A stretch of DNA of 56,653 nt from DATJPY01 sp035506135 (GCA_035506135.1 DATJPY010000055.1:1-56653), one strand, 5' to 3'; shown: positions 28,422 to 37,187, counted from the first letter of the stretch. A program made the numbers and translations. Notes: generated from the letters alone by a model not told the origin.

Positions 28422-29129
28422 TCACAGGAGGTCGCGGGCGACGCCGACGGCGACCGCGAGATAGATGCCGACGCCGATCGAGAGCGCGCCGCTGCCGGCC
28501 ACGACCCAGCGAACGAAGGCGGGTCGTGCGCCCGCTCGCGACGCCGGCACCCCGAGCCCGAGAGACATCGCGACCATGCTGGCCACCGTGCCGGCGCCGA
28601 AGACGACGAGGTAGGCGAGGGCCGCGCGCGGGCTCGGCATCGCGGCGAGTGCGAGCAGCGCGACCGCCGCGCTCCCGGCGAGGCCGTGCGCCATCCCGAT
28701 GAAGAGCGGGCGAAGGACCAGTTGCTGAGCTCCAGCACGTCTGTTGACTTCGCTCGGCTTCGCCTCGCTGCGCGCGATCGCTTCGCGATCGCTTGCGGGC
28801 GATCCAGGCGATTGCGTTGCCTCGGAGGCGACGGGGGGGACGGTGCGGAGGGAGCGGAGGTTGGAGACTCCGAGGGCGACGAGGATCGCGGCGACGCCGA
28901 GGTCGGCGACGCGCGCCCAGAACGGGACGACGGTGATGCGGAGCGCGACGAAGGCGCCGCCGACCGCGAGGATCATGAGGCCGTGCCCGAGGCCCCACGC
29001 GGCTCCGATGCGCGCCGCCGCCCAGGGGTTCCGATGCCGCGCCACCAGCGCGGCGATCGCTGCGAGATGGTCGGGATCCGCGGCGTGCCGGATGCCGAGC
29101 ACGAAGCCGAGCAGCACCGCCGTCAGCAA
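28422..29129 (-). CDS. NicO-type nickel/cobalt transporter-like protein with in-frame repeat insert
   Basis: This 235-residue membrane protein has the nickel-transporter signature HAADPDHLAAI near residues 15-25 (HX4DH class) and a second motif GAAWGLGHGLMI, with about six helices, as in the NicO/UreH/RcnA group. It should move Ni or Co across the inner membrane. Residues about 98-136 (SEATQSPGSPASDREAIARS then EAKPSEVNRRAGAQQ) are repeat copy B read in frame, lying in the loop between the two transmembrane halves, where RcnA-like proteins have a variable loop. TTG at 29129 overlaps the kdsB end and GTG at 29117 is an alternative. It lies between kdsB and the spermidine synthase-like gene on one strand. 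Confidence 0.8.
   Translation of the reverse strand: MLTAVLLGFVLGIRHAADPDHLAAIAALVARHRNPWAAARIGAAWGLGHGLMILAVGGAFVALRITVVPFWARVADLGVAAILVALGVSNLRSLRTVPPVASEATQSPGSPASDREAIARSEAKPSEVNRRAGAQQLVLRPLFIGMAHGLAGSAAVALLALAAMPSPRAALAYLVVFGAGTVASMVAMSLGLGVPASRAGARPAFVRWVVAGSGALSIGVGIYLAVAVGVARDLL
28721..28836 (+). repeat. Palindromic repeat copy B inside the NicO-type gene
   Basis: This 116-bp copy is nearly identical to copy A in its left half (GTTGCTGAGCTCCAGCACGT, then TTGACTTCGCTCGGCTTCG) and right tail (CCAGGCGATTGCG, TTGCCTCGGAGG). The hairpin at 28774-28792 is GCGATCGC-TTC-GCGATCGC: both arms differ from copy A (GCGCCCGC) but still pair perfectly. It is translated on the minus strand in the same frame as copy A. 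Confidence 0.9.
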
Positions 29130-29869
29130 CGACCGGCCTCGCGCAGCGCGGCCTCGACGCGCGCGACGTCCTCCGGTACGTCCACGGGCACGCTGCGCCA
29201 GCCCTCCACGATCGCCACGCGGATCTTGTGTCCGTGCTCGAGCGCGCGCAGCTGCTCGAGCGACTCGACGCGCTCGAGCACGCCGGGCGCGAGGCGCACG
29301 AAGTCCAGCAGGAAGGGGCGCCGGTAGGCGTACAGGCCCACGTGCTGCCACCAGCGCGGTCCGGCGCCCGGATCGCGCGGGTAGGGGATCCGGCTGCGCG
29401 AGAAGTAGAGCGCGCGGCCGGCGAAGTCGAGCGCGACCTTCACTCGATTCGGATCGTCGAGCCCGTCCGCGTCGGCCGGATGCACGACCGTCGACATCGG
29501 CGAGCCCGGGTCGGCCTCGAGCGCCTCGATGGCCGCGTCGACCACGAAGCCGTCGATCAGCGGCTCGTCGCCCTGCACGTTGACCACGATCTCCTCGGAC
29601 AGCCGCGCGGCCACCTCGGCGATGCGATCGGTGCCGGTCGGATGGTCGGGCGAGGTCATGGCGACCTCGGCGCCGAACGCGGCGCACGCATCGGCGACCC
29701 GCGGATCGTCGGTCGCGACGATCACCCGCGACAGCCGCTTCGCGCGGGCGGCGCCCTCGTAGACCCGTCGCACCATCGGAACGCCGGCGATCGGCGCCAG
29801 CGGCTTTCCGGGGAAGCGGGATGCCGCATGGCGGGCGGGTATGACGCCGACGGCGCGCACGCGCGCCAT
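29123..29869 (-). CDS. kdsB: 3-deoxy-manno-octulosonate cytidylyltransferase
   Basis: This 248-residue enzyme activates KDO with CTP to CMP-KDO for lipopolysaccharide inner-core synthesis, marking the host as Gram-negative. The N-terminus VIPARHAASRFPGKPLAPI is the nucleotide-binding signature, followed by RVIVATDD, TGTDRIAEV and VVNVQGDEPLID. GLYAYRRPFLLDF and ESLEQLRALEHGHKI complete the family pattern. ATG at 29869 is chosen because it gives the standard N-terminus; the frame runs further upstream without features. It heads a leftward unit with the NicO-type gene overlapping by 7 nt, and is divergent from the ParA-like gene. Confidence 0.96.
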   Translation of the reverse strand: MARVRAVGVIPARHAASRFPGKPLAPIAGVPMVRRVYEGAARAKRLSRVIVATDDPRVADACAAFGAEVAMTSPDHPTGTDRIAEVAARLSEEIVVNVQGDEPLIDGFVVDAAIEALEADPGSPMSTVVHPADADGLDDPNRVKVALDFAGRALYFSRSRIPYPRDPGAGPRWWQHVGLYAYRRPFLLDFVRLAPGVLERVESLEQLRALEHGHKIRVAIVEGWRSVPVDVPEDVARVEAALREAGRC

Positions 29870-29885
29870 GCTAGCATCCCGCGCC

Positions 29886-30791
29886 GTGCCCCCCGAGCTC
29901 CCGCACGAGGCGCCGCCGCATCGCACTCGGGCCGGCCGGGTGCTTGCCGTCTGCTCCAACAAGGGCGGGGTGGGCAAGACCACGGTCGCCACCAACCTCG
30001 CGATCTACCTGCGCGCCCTCCACGAGGATCTCCCGATCCTGGTCCTCTCGCTCGACGACCAGGGCATCATCGAGCGCATGTTCGCGCTCGAGGCCGAGCC
30101 GCCCGGCGACGGCAACGTGAAGCACGGCTGGGCGGAGAGGAGCTTCGAGCGCGTCATCCACCTCGGCCAGTACGGCGTCCACTACGTGCGGTCGGCCCCC
30201 GACACCGGCCTGCTGAAGGCGCGCGCGGAGGATCCCCAGATCCTTCGCCGCGTGCTCGAGCAGACCGACTGGCCCGGCGTCGTGATCGTCGACACCAAGA
30301 GCGACCTCGAGGCGCTCACGCGCAACGCGCTGTTCGCGGCCGACCGCGTGATCGTTCCAGTCTCGGACTGGGCGGCGCTCGAGGAGGCCGGCAAGGTGCT
30401 GGCGATCCTGGAGCGCGCGGGTTTCGCAGGGCGCGCGCGCATCGTGCTGACGCTGGTCGACCGGCGCACCCACGTCGAGTCGACCGGCGAGGAGCTCGCG
30501 GAGCGCCTGCGCGAGGAGATCCGGGCGCGCGGCTGGCCGCTCTACGCAACCTCGCTGTCGCGCAGCCCGCGGGTCGAAGCGCTCAACTCGGAGGGCGGGC
30601 GGCCGCTCTCGATCCTGCACCAGGCGCGCGGCACGAGCGTCCACCGCGAGATGCGCGCGCTGACCGAGGAGGTCGCCCACGACCTCGGGCTCGGCGCCGG
30701 CGCGCTCCGGCTGCGCGACGACACGGCGCCGCCGCGCCGCGCCGTCGCGGACTGGAAGGCCGCGCTCCTGCGCGGCCGCCTTCGGAGTTAG
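29886..30791 (+). CDS. Orphan ParA/MinD-type ATPase
   Basis: This ATPase of about 301 residues has a deviant Walker A motif SNKGGVGKTTVATNLA (near residue 22) and the switch/Walker B region GVVIVDTKSDLEALT, as in ParA/MinD/CobQ proteins. No ParB or parS partner is nearby, so it may position another cargo or act in a non-segregation role. GTG at 29886 is used because upstream ATGs (29841 and 29868) would overlap the divergent kdsB gene; the true start is uncertain. The C-terminus overlaps by 4 nt the end of the convergent PEP-CTERM-like gene. Confidence 0.82.
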   Translation: MPPELPHEAPPHRTRAGRVLAVCSNKGGVGKTTVATNLAIYLRALHEDLPILVLSLDDQGIIERMFALEAEPPGDGNVKHGWAERSFERVIHLGQYGVHYVRSAPDTGLLKARAEDPQILRRVLEQTDWPGVVIVDTKSDLEALTRNALFAADRVIVPVSDWAALEEAGKVLAILERAGFAGRARIVLTLVDRRTHVESTGEELAERLREEIRARGWPLYATSLSRSPRVEALNSEGGRPLSILHQARGTSVHREMRALTEEVAHDLGLGAGALRLRDDTAPPRRAVADWKAALLRGRLRS

Positions 30792-31549
30792 CAGCGCACC
30801 CTCGCGGGCTCGCGCCCGCGCCCGATCACCGCGATGCCCAGCAGGCCGATCAGGCCGAAGGCGAGCGAGGGCAGCGTGCCGACCTCGGGCACCGCGACCG
30901 GCATCGGCTCGAAGGTGAGCCCGTCGAGGCCGAAGTCCGGTCCGCTGAACACGACCCGGTGGATGCCGCTCAGGTTCTCGATCCCGAGGAAGTTCGAGCT
31001 CCACTGCGGCAGGTCGACGGTGCCGATCGATCCGGACTCGAGCAGCGTGCCCGAGTCACTGTAGACCTTCATCGTGATGGTGCCGCCGGTGACGCCCGTG
31101 ATGTAGGCGCCGACGCGCTCCATGTCCGACGCGAAGGTGAACTCGATCGACGCGGTGCCGGTGCCCGGATCGAAGGCGCCGATGTACGCCGTGCCCATCG
31201 GAATGTCCCCGGCGGTGGAGCCGTTCAGAACGCGGGTTCCGCCCCAGGTGTTCTGGACGTCGTTGCCGAGGGAGAAGTCATGGATGAAGGGGCCGTCGTT
31301 GAAGACGCCCGGATTGGGCACGGGGTTGGTCAGCGTGACCCCGCTGGCGAAGGTGAAGGCGCTCACGGCCCCGGGCTGGAGCAGGCTCGCGCCGAGCCCG
31401 AGGGTGATGTTCGGGCCGGGGTGCAGCCCCTCGAAGCTCTCGACGATCTTGTCGCTGCCGAACGCCCCGGGGCCGATCGAAGTGGCCCACACGGGGGTGC
31501 TCGCCAGGGCCGGGATGCAGAGCGATGCCAACAAGAGCAGCCGTCGCAT
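30788..31549 (-). CDS. Secreted PEP-CTERM-like protein
   Basis: This 253-residue exported protein has a signal peptide (LLLLASLCIPALASTPVWA) and a beta-rich body with Thr/Gly-rich segments (FGLDGLTFEPMPVA near the end). The C-terminus reads VPEVGTLPSLAFGLIGLLGI then GRGREPARVRC: a PEP-CTERM-type sorting signal with PEV instead of PEP, one transmembrane helix and a basic tail. Such proteins are sorted by exosortase/EpsH systems to the surface or exopolysaccharide; no exosortase is in this window. ATG at 31549 has GGAGG about 8 nt upstream. Its body resembles PEP-CTERM proteins with carbohydrate-binding-like folds; function unknown. Confidence 0.8.
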   Translation of the reverse strand: MRRLLLLASLCIPALASTPVWATSIGPGAFGSDKIVESFEGLHPGPNITLGLGASLLQPGAVSAFTFASGVTLTNPVPNPGVFNDGPFIHDFSLGNDVQNTWGGTRVLNGSTAGDIPMGTAYIGAFDPGTGTASIEFTFASDMERVGAYITGVTGGTITMKVYSDSGTLLESGSIGTVDLPQWSSNFLGIENLSGIHRVVFSGPDFGLDGLTFEPMPVAVPEVGTLPSLAFGLIGLLGIAVIGRGREPARVRC

Positions 31550-31961
31550 GGTCGGGTCCTCCGTTCGCGGAGAGGAGGTGCGAAGGCCGTGCCGGCCGGC
31601 GTTGCCGCCGCGCGCGCCCTCCGCTCTCGACCGAGGTCGGCGCCACGGCGTCGCTTTCGGCCGCGGCTGCCGGCTGGCTGCCACCGGCAGGGAGAGGGCC
31701 TCGAGTGACGCAGCCGCGCGCCCGCGGCGACGCGCTTCGTCACCTGGCCGGTGGCCCCTGGAACCCGCTCGGGCACTCCGCCATCTTGATGATCTCGGCC
31801 TCGCGGCGGGAGCCGCTCGGCCCAACACGGGTTTCGGAGGCTTTTGCCCGGGCCTCGCGGCGGGAGCCGCTCGGCCCAACACGGGTTTCGGAGGCTTTGC
31901 CCGGGCCTCGCGGCGGGAGCCGCTCGGCCCAACACGGCCTTCCTCGATAGGAGGGGATCGC
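31550..31961. other. Intergenic region between PEP-CTERM-like gene and PPi-phosphofructokinase
   Basis: About 412 bp between divergent starts. The left 245 bp carry the PEP-CTERM ribosome-binding site and no further feature I can support. The right side (31797 onward) holds a tandem repeat of three units, directly followed by the phosphofructokinase Shine-Dalgarno site AGGAGG at about 31949. Both downstream genes presumably take their promoters from here. Confidence 0.55.
31797..31937 (+). repeat. Tandem repeat, 53-54 bp unit, 2.6 copies
   Basis: Units start at 31797, 31851 and 31904 with GGCCTCGCGGCGGGAGCCGC and continue TCGGCCCAACACGG, GTTTCGGAGG and CTTTTGCCCG. Unit 2 lacks one T (53 bp instead of 54) and unit 3 is cut at about 34 bp, 25 nt before the phosphofructokinase start. 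Near-perfect identity implies recent duplication. The sequence is not the dispersed palindromic element. Confidence 0.92.
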
Positions 31962-33200
31962 GTGGCGACGTTCGGGATCGTGGTGGGAGGCGGGCCCGCG
32001 CCCGGCATCAACGGCGTGATCGGCGCCGCGGCCACCGTCGCGCTGCGCCGCGGCGCCCGCGTGATCGGCTGCCTCGACGGCTTCAAGTGGCTGATGGAGG
32101 GGGACACCTCGCACGTGCGGGAGCTCGCGCTCGCGGACGTCGCGCGCGTCCACCTCCAGGGCGGCTCGATCCTCCACACCTCGCGCGCCAACCCGACCAA
32201 GAAGCCGGAGCACCTCGAGAACGTGGTCAAGTCGCTCGCGGCGCTCGGCGTCGACCATCTGATCACGATCGGCGGCGACGACACGGCCTTCTCGGCGCGC
32301 CGCGTCGCGGAGCAGGCCCAGGGACGCATCCGCGTGGCGCACGTGCCGAAGACGATCGACAACGACCTGCCGCTGCCGCCGGGCATCCCCACCTTCGGCT
32401 ACGAGACCGCGCGCGAGCTCGCGACCGCGCTGCTCGAGAACCTGATCGAGGACTGCCAGACCACCAACCGCTGGTTCTTCGTCGTCCTGATGGGGCGCAA
32501 GTCCGGATCTCTCGCGCTCGGCGCGGGGAAGTCGGCGGGCGCTCCGATCACGCTGATCCCCGAGGAGTTCCCTCCCGGGAAGATCCGGCTCGACGACGTG
32601 GTGCGCACTCTCGAGGGTGCGGTCGTGAAGCGGCTCGCCTTCGAGGGACGCAACGACGGGGTCGCGGTCGTCGCCGAAGGGATCGCCGAGCGGCTCGAGG
32701 AGAGCGACCTCGAGATCCTGAAGGAGGTGCCGCGCGACGAGCATGGACACATCCGGCTGGCCGAGGTGCCGCTGGCGCGCGTGCTGCGGAATGCCGTCAC
32801 CGACGTGCTGGCTGCGCGCGGCGTCAAGATCGCGAGCGGCGAGAAGGACATCGGCTACGAGCTGCGCTGCAACAAGCCGACGGCCTTCGACCGCGACTAC
32901 ACGAGCGACCTCGGCGCGGGCGCCGTCTTCGCCCTGCTCGACGGCACCTACAACGTGCTCATCACGCGCCAGGCCGAGCGCATCGTGCCGGTCCCGTTTG
33001 CCGACCTGATGGACGCGAAGACCGGCAAGACGCGTGTTCGCGACGTCGATCCCGACACCGGCTGGTTCCGCGCCGCGCGCGCGCTGCAGACGCGCGTCGA
33101 GCGGGAAGACCTCGACGATCCGAAGCGGCTCGAGGCGATCGCGAAGGCGGCGAAGCTCCCGCCGGCGGAGGCGAAGCGGCGCTACGCCCCGATCGCATAG
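31962..33200 (+). CDS. Diphosphate-dependent 6-phosphofructokinase
   Basis: This 412-residue phosphofructokinase phosphorylates fructose 6-phosphate, probably with pyrophosphate. GGDD at residues 104-107 has Asp where ATP-dependent enzymes have Gly, and PKTIDND at 129-135 has Lys where ATP enzymes have Gly; both mark PPi users. The N-terminus FGIVVGGGPAPGINGVIGA is the substrate/phosphate loop. PPi use makes the step reversible, so it can serve glycolysis and gluconeogenesis. GTG at 31962 has AGGAGG about 7 nt upstream and gives the family N-terminus; the longer upstream frame crosses the tandem repeat and is not coding. The cofactor assignment follows family rules and is not demonstrated here. 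Confidence 0.92.
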   Translation: MATFGIVVGGGPAPGINGVIGAAATVALRRGARVIGCLDGFKWLMEGDTSHVRELALADVARVHLQGGSILHTSRANPTKKPEHLENVVKSLAALGVDHLITIGGDDTAFSARRVAEQAQGRIRVAHVPKTIDNDLPLPPGIPTFGYETARELATALLENLIEDCQTTNRWFFVVLMGRKSGSLALGAGKSAGAPITLIPEEFPPGKIRLDDVVRTLEGAVVKRLAFEGRNDGVAVVAEGIAERLEESDLEILKEVPRDEHGHIRLAEVPLARVLRNAVTDVLAARGVKIASGEKDIGYELRCNKPTAFDRDYTSDLGAGAVFALLDGTYNVLITRQAERIVPVPFADLMDAKTGKTRVRDVDPDTGWFRAARALQTRVEREDLDDPKRLEAIAKAAKLPPAEAKRRYAPIA

Positions 33201-33254
33201 CCCGCGCGCCGGATCGAGCGGCTCCGGCTCGACCGGCTCCGCAGCGCGCGGCCG

Positions 33255-35183
33255 CTAGGCAGCCCGCTGGCTCTGGATCTCGACGAAGCGGCGGTAGGCG
33301 CCGTCCGGGCGCGCCATCAGCTCGTCGTGCGTGCCCTGCTCCACGACCCGGCCGGCGTCGAGGAAGATGATGTGATCCGCCGCGCGGATCGTCGACAGCC
33401 GGTGGGCGATCGCGATCACGAGGCGGTCGCGGATCGCCTCGCGCAGCGATCCCACCAGCGCCTGCTCGGTGTCGGGGTCGAGGGCGGAGGTCGGCTCGTC
33501 GAGGATCAGGACCGGCGTCTCGCGCACCAGCGCGCGCGCGATCGCGACCCGCTGTCGCTGGCCGACGGAGAGCTGGCTGCCGCCGCGGCCCACGCGGCTC
33601 GCGTAGCCCTCGGGAAGCGCCTCGATGAACGCGTCGGCGCGCGCGCGCCGCGCGGCGAGGCGCACCGCCTCGTCGCTCGCGTCGGGCGCTCCGAGGCGGA
33701 TGTTCTCCGCGACGCTCCCGTCGAAGAGCACGGTCTCCTGGAATACGTAGGAGACCTGCGCGCGCAGCGAGGCGAGCGACACCGAGGCCAGGTCGACGCC
33801 GTCCGCGAGCACACGGCCCGCGGTCGGCTCGAGATAGCGCGGGATCAGGTGCGCGAGCGTGGTCTTGCCGGCACCGGCAGGCCCGACCAGGGCCGTGAGC
33901 TCGCCCGCGCGCGCCTCGAAGCCGACGCCGTCCACGGCGAGCGTGCCGTCCGCGTGCCGGTAGCTCACGTCCTCGAAGCGGATCGAGCGCCGGATCGGCC
34001 CGAGCGTCCCGGCGTCCGGCCGGTCGGCCTCGGCCGGCAGGTCCATCAGGAAGAAGGCGCGCGCGAGCCCGGCTGCCGCGCCCTGCAGGTCGAACCAGAG
34101 CGAGCCGAGCGTGCCGGCGGCGATGGCGGCCTGCACGAAGTAGGCGAACACCACGAGGAAGTCGCCGCGGCTCAGGGCGCCGCGGATCACCAGGTCGGTC
34201 GAGTAGAAGAACGCGAAGCCGGCGACCGCGATGCCGGGAACCAGGCCGAGCGCAAAGGCCGCCATCCCGGTGCGCACCACCGCGCGGTACTCGCCGAACG
34301 AGGACCAGCTGTCGCGATCGAAGCGGCCGCGCTCGCGGCCGCCGGCGCCAAGACTCTGGACCGCCAGCACCTGCGCCAGCCCCTCCTCGGCGGTCGAGGT
34401 GGTGACCGACCCCGCGCTGCGGCTCGCCAGGCTGCTGCGGCGCATCCGCCCCGCGAAGGGGAGCGAGGCGCCGAGCGCGATCGGCAGCAGCGCGAGCGCA
34501 GATCCCATCAGCGCTGGATGGCCGCCGAAGGTCGTGCCGAGCGCGAGGGCGGCGACACCGATGGCGATCGGCGCGGCGATCGGCGTCAACAGGATCCGGT
34601 AGCACGCGCTGGTGATCGACGGGGTGTCGATCATGACGCGGTAGACGGCGTCACCGATGCGCTCGTCGTCGAAGGTGCGCATCGGAAGCGCCTGGATGCG
34701 CTCGAACAGGCGCGAGCGGTAGTGGTGGTTCAGGTCCTGGGTGAGGCGCAGCGTGTAGCGGAAGTCGAGCCAGCCCAGCAGGCCGCCGGCCAGGCTGAAG
34801 CCGGCGTTGGCGTCGTTCTCGGTGCGGGTCTGCGTGTCGTGGCCGCTCGACAGGTAGCCGTCGACGTCGTCGCCCTCGCGAGCACCCGCCCCGAAGGCGC
34901 CGACCAGCCCGAGCAGCAGGAGCTGGAGCACGACGGTCCACGCCAGCACCTCGCCCGGCAGCATCCCGACCAGCCACACCGCGAGCGGCCGTACGAAGAA
35001 CGGGTACGTCGCGGGCACGATCGGGGCGCCCTCGATCACGTGGTCGATCACGATCTTGCCCGGCCACGGCAGCAGGACCAGCGGGGCGATCGAGAGTGCC
35101 ACGAACACGAGCTTGACCATCACGCGGCGCCGGAACGGCTCGAGGTAGCGGAGCGCGCGCAGCAGCGTCGCGGCGGTGCTCAC
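33255..35183 (-). CDS. ABC exporter subunit (fused membrane and ATPase domains), second gene
   Basis: This 642-residue half-transporter has an N-terminal transmembrane domain (six helices, residues about 15-340) and a C-terminal nucleotide-binding domain. Walker A is GPAGAGKTT, the signature LSVGQRQR, Walker B VLILDEPTSALD and the switch His lies in IAIAHRLST. A soluble-loop insert (GAREGDDVDGYLSSGHDTQT) separates the first helices. GTG at 35183 overlaps the upstream ABC gene stop in GTGA, so the two proteins are coupled and probably form a heterodimer. Substrate unknown; the fold is the lipid/peptide/drug exporter type. Confidence 0.93.
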   Translation of the reverse strand: MSTAATLLRALRYLEPFRRRVMVKLVFVALSIAPLVLLPWPGKIVIDHVIEGAPIVPATYPFFVRPLAVWLVGMLPGEVLAWTVVLQLLLLGLVGAFGAGAREGDDVDGYLSSGHDTQTRTENDANAGFSLAGGLLGWLDFRYTLRLTQDLNHHYRSRLFERIQALPMRTFDDERIGDAVYRVMIDTPSITSACYRILLTPIAAPIAIGVAALALGTTFGGHPALMGSALALLPIALGASLPFAGRMRRSSLASRSAGSVTTSTAEEGLAQVLAVQSLGAGGRERGRFDRDSWSSFGEYRAVVRTGMAAFALGLVPGIAVAGFAFFYSTDLVIRGALSRGDFLVVFAYFVQAAIAAGTLGSLWFDLQGAAAGLARAFFLMDLPAEADRPDAGTLGPIRRSIRFEDVSYRHADGTLAVDGVGFEARAGELTALVGPAGAGKTTLAHLIPRYLEPTAGRVLADGVDLASVSLASLRAQVSYVFQETVLFDGSVAENIRLGAPDASDEAVRLAARRARADAFIEALPEGYASRVGRGGSQLSVGQRQRVAIARALVRETPVLILDEPTSALDPDTEQALVGSLREAIRDRLVIAIAHRLSTIRAADHIIFLDAGRVVEQGTHDELMARPDGAYRRFVEIQSQRAA

Positions 35184-37084
35184 GGTGCGCCCATCGCGAG
35201 CGCCTCGCTCTCCACGAGCCGCCGGTAGGCGCCGCCGGCGACGCGCATCAGCTCGCGGTGCGAGCCGATCTCGATGCTGCGACCGGCCTCGAGCGCGACG
35301 ATCTGGTCGGCAAGCCGCACGGTCGAGAGCCGGTGGGTCACGAGCAGGATGGCGCGGCCGCGTCCCCATGCCGCCAGCCTCGAGAGCACGAGGCGCTCGG
35401 TGGCGGCGTCGAGCGACGCGGTCGGCTCGTCGAGCAGAAGCACCGGCGCGTCCTTCAGCACGGCGCGCGCGATCGAGAGCCGCTGGCGCTGGCCGCTCGA
35501 CAGCTTGGCGCCGCGCTCGCCGAGGGGCGTGTCGTAGCCGAGGGGCAGGGCCTCGATGAATTCGTCCGCGCAGGCCACGCGGGCCGCCTCGCGTACCGCG
35601 TCGTCGTCGGCGTCCGGCGCCGCGTAGCGGATGTTCTCGCGGATCGTGGTTCCGAAGAGCAGGTTCTCCTGCAGCGCGATCGCGACCTGCCGGCGCAGGC
35701 TCGCGACGCGCAGCCGGCGCAGGTCCCAGCCGTCGATCTCGATCGCGCCGCGGTCCGGGTCGAACAGGCGCAGCAGCAGCGCGAGCAGCGTGCTCTTGCC
35801 GGCTCCGGTCGGACCCACCACGGCCGTGATCGCCCCGACCGCGGCCGAGAAGGAGACGTCGACCAGCGCCGGCCGGTCGGTCCGGTAGCGGAACGCGACG
35901 TCGCGGAAGGCAATGCCCTGCTTCACGCCGTCGAGGTCCACCGCGTCCGTCGCGTCGCGCACCTCGGGCTCGAGATCGAGGATCTCGAGGACGCGGTCGA
36001 GCCCGATCGCCACGTCCTGTGCGCGGCCCCACGTACGGAAGAAGCGCCGGAGGTAGTTGGTGCCGTCGCCGAAGCGATCCTTGAAGAACTGGAAGAGCCC
36101 GAGGCTCCAGGCCGTGAGCCCGCTCGCCGCCAGCAGACGCGCGCCGAAGACCTGCGCCTGCGAGCGGGTCGCGAGCGCACCCCAGGCCGAGGCCGCCGCC
36201 AGCACGCTCGTGGCCGCGAGGAAGACGAGCACGCCGTACAGGGCGAAGCGACGGCGCGCGGTGTAGGCGGCGTCGAAGGCGGCGCGCGATGCGGACTCGA
36301 AGCGCTCCTGCTCGCGGGCCTCGGCGCCGTACGCCTTGATCACCCGCAGCCCGGCCACCACCTCCTGGATGCGGGCCGTGAGGGCGGCGTTGCTCTCGCG
36401 CGCGCGGCGGAAGTCGCGGCGCATCGGCGCGGAGAACGCGTGGCCCAGCGCGAGCGCGGGGATCCAGGCCGCCAGCAGGAGCAGGCCCAGGCGCGGATCG
36501 ATGGCGGAGACGATGGCGAGCGAGAGCAGATGACCCCCGATCGCGTAGAGCGGGGTCAGCAGCACCACGTCGACGAGCTGGGTGACCATCGCGCTGTCCT
36601 GCGTCAGCCGGTAGATGGCGTCGCCCACGCGCGCCTCGCTGTGGAAGCGCAGCGAGAGGGTCTGGAAGCGCTCGAGGAGCTCCACGCGCAGGATCTGGTT
36701 GATCCGCTGCATCACCCAGATCTGCCAGTACCAGAGCCCCAGGAAGAGCGGGGTTGCCACCGCGCCGATCGCGGCGCCGCCTACCACGGCGCGCAGCGCG
36801 ACCGTCCGGCGAACCGCCTCCGAGAGCGCCGTCACGTGCACCGCGACGGCGGGATCGAGGCGCAGCAGCACGGCCTGCCACGGCGGCAGCGGCTCGCCTT
36901 GCAGGGCGCGCGTCCATACGAGATCGAGGAAGAGCAGCGACGGCGGGACGAGGAGCAGGGTGACCGCGGCGAAGCCGGCGCAGAGGCCCACCAGGTGCCC
37001 GCGCACCGGGCGCAGCAGCGCGAGGCAGCGCCAGAGGACGTGCAGCACCTTGCCCATGCCGGTCCCGGTCCGCGCGGTCTCCAT
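35180..37084 (-). CDS. ABC exporter subunit (fused membrane and ATPase domains), first gene
   Basis: This half-transporter of about 634 residues has six predicted helices (first near residues 25-50, FAAVTLLLVPPSLLFLDLVW) and an ATPase domain. Walker A is GPTGAGKST, the signature LSSGQRQR, Walker B VLLLDEPTASLD and the switch His is in LVTHRLST. Both nucleotide-binding sites of the pair look complete, with Glu after Walker B in each. ATG at 37084 is used; an internal ATG at 37057 is possible. It is followed in overlap by the second subunit gene. The divergent lipoprotein gene begins about 100 nt away. Substrate unknown. Confidence 0.92.
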   Translation of the reverse strand: METARTGTGMGKVLHVLWRCLALLRPVRGHLVGLCAGFAAVTLLLVPPSLLFLDLVWTRALQGEPLPPWQAVLLRLDPAVAVHVTALSEAVRRTVALRAVVGGAAIGAVATPLFLGLWYWQIWVMQRINQILRVELLERFQTLSLRFHSEARVGDAIYRLTQDSAMVTQLVDVVLLTPLYAIGGHLLSLAIVSAIDPRLGLLLLAAWIPALALGHAFSAPMRRDFRRARESNAALTARIQEVVAGLRVIKAYGAEAREQERFESASRAAFDAAYTARRRFALYGVLVFLAATSVLAAASAWGALATRSQAQVFGARLLAASGLTAWSLGLFQFFKDRFGDGTNYLRRFFRTWGRAQDVAIGLDRVLEILDLEPEVRDATDAVDLDGVKQGIAFRDVAFRYRTDRPALVDVSFSAAVGAITAVVGPTGAGKSTLLALLLRLFDPDRGAIEIDGWDLRRLRVASLRRQVAIALQENLLFGTTIRENIRYAAPDADDDAVREAARVACADEFIEALPLGYDTPLGERGAKLSSGQRQRLSIARAVLKDAPVLLLDEPTASLDAATERLVLSRLAAWGRGRAILLVTHRLSTVRLADQIVALEAGRSIEIGSHRELMRVAGGAYRRLVESEALAMGAP

Positions 37085-37187
37085 CCGCAGCCTTCGCCCT
37101 CGCTTCCGCTTCGCCCCGGAAGGATTTAGCGTATCGTGGCGCGCGGCCCCGATCCGCCGGAGCCGGCGCTCGCGACGGAGGCACGCG

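Noticed and set aside
25563..29327. Rightward 1254-codon open frame
   Set aside because: It is antisense to the spermidine synthase-like and NicO-type genes, is Arg/Glu-rich without domains, and is a typical GC-rich shadow frame; the minus-strand genes carry clear family motifs.
31797..31937. CRISPR array
   Set aside because: The units are directly adjacent with no variable spacers and no cas genes nearby, so this is a plain tandem repeat.
31122..31961. N-terminal extension of the phosphofructokinase frame
   Set aside because: The frame is open, but it crosses the PEP-CTERM gene on the other strand and the tandem repeat. The AGGAGG site before GTG 31962 gives the normal family N-terminus.
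33205..33250. Bidirectional terminator between phosphofructokinase and ABC genes
   Set aside because: CGCGCGC and GCGCGCG arms can pair, but there is no T-run and such GC repeats are common in this DNA, so it was not listed as a feature.
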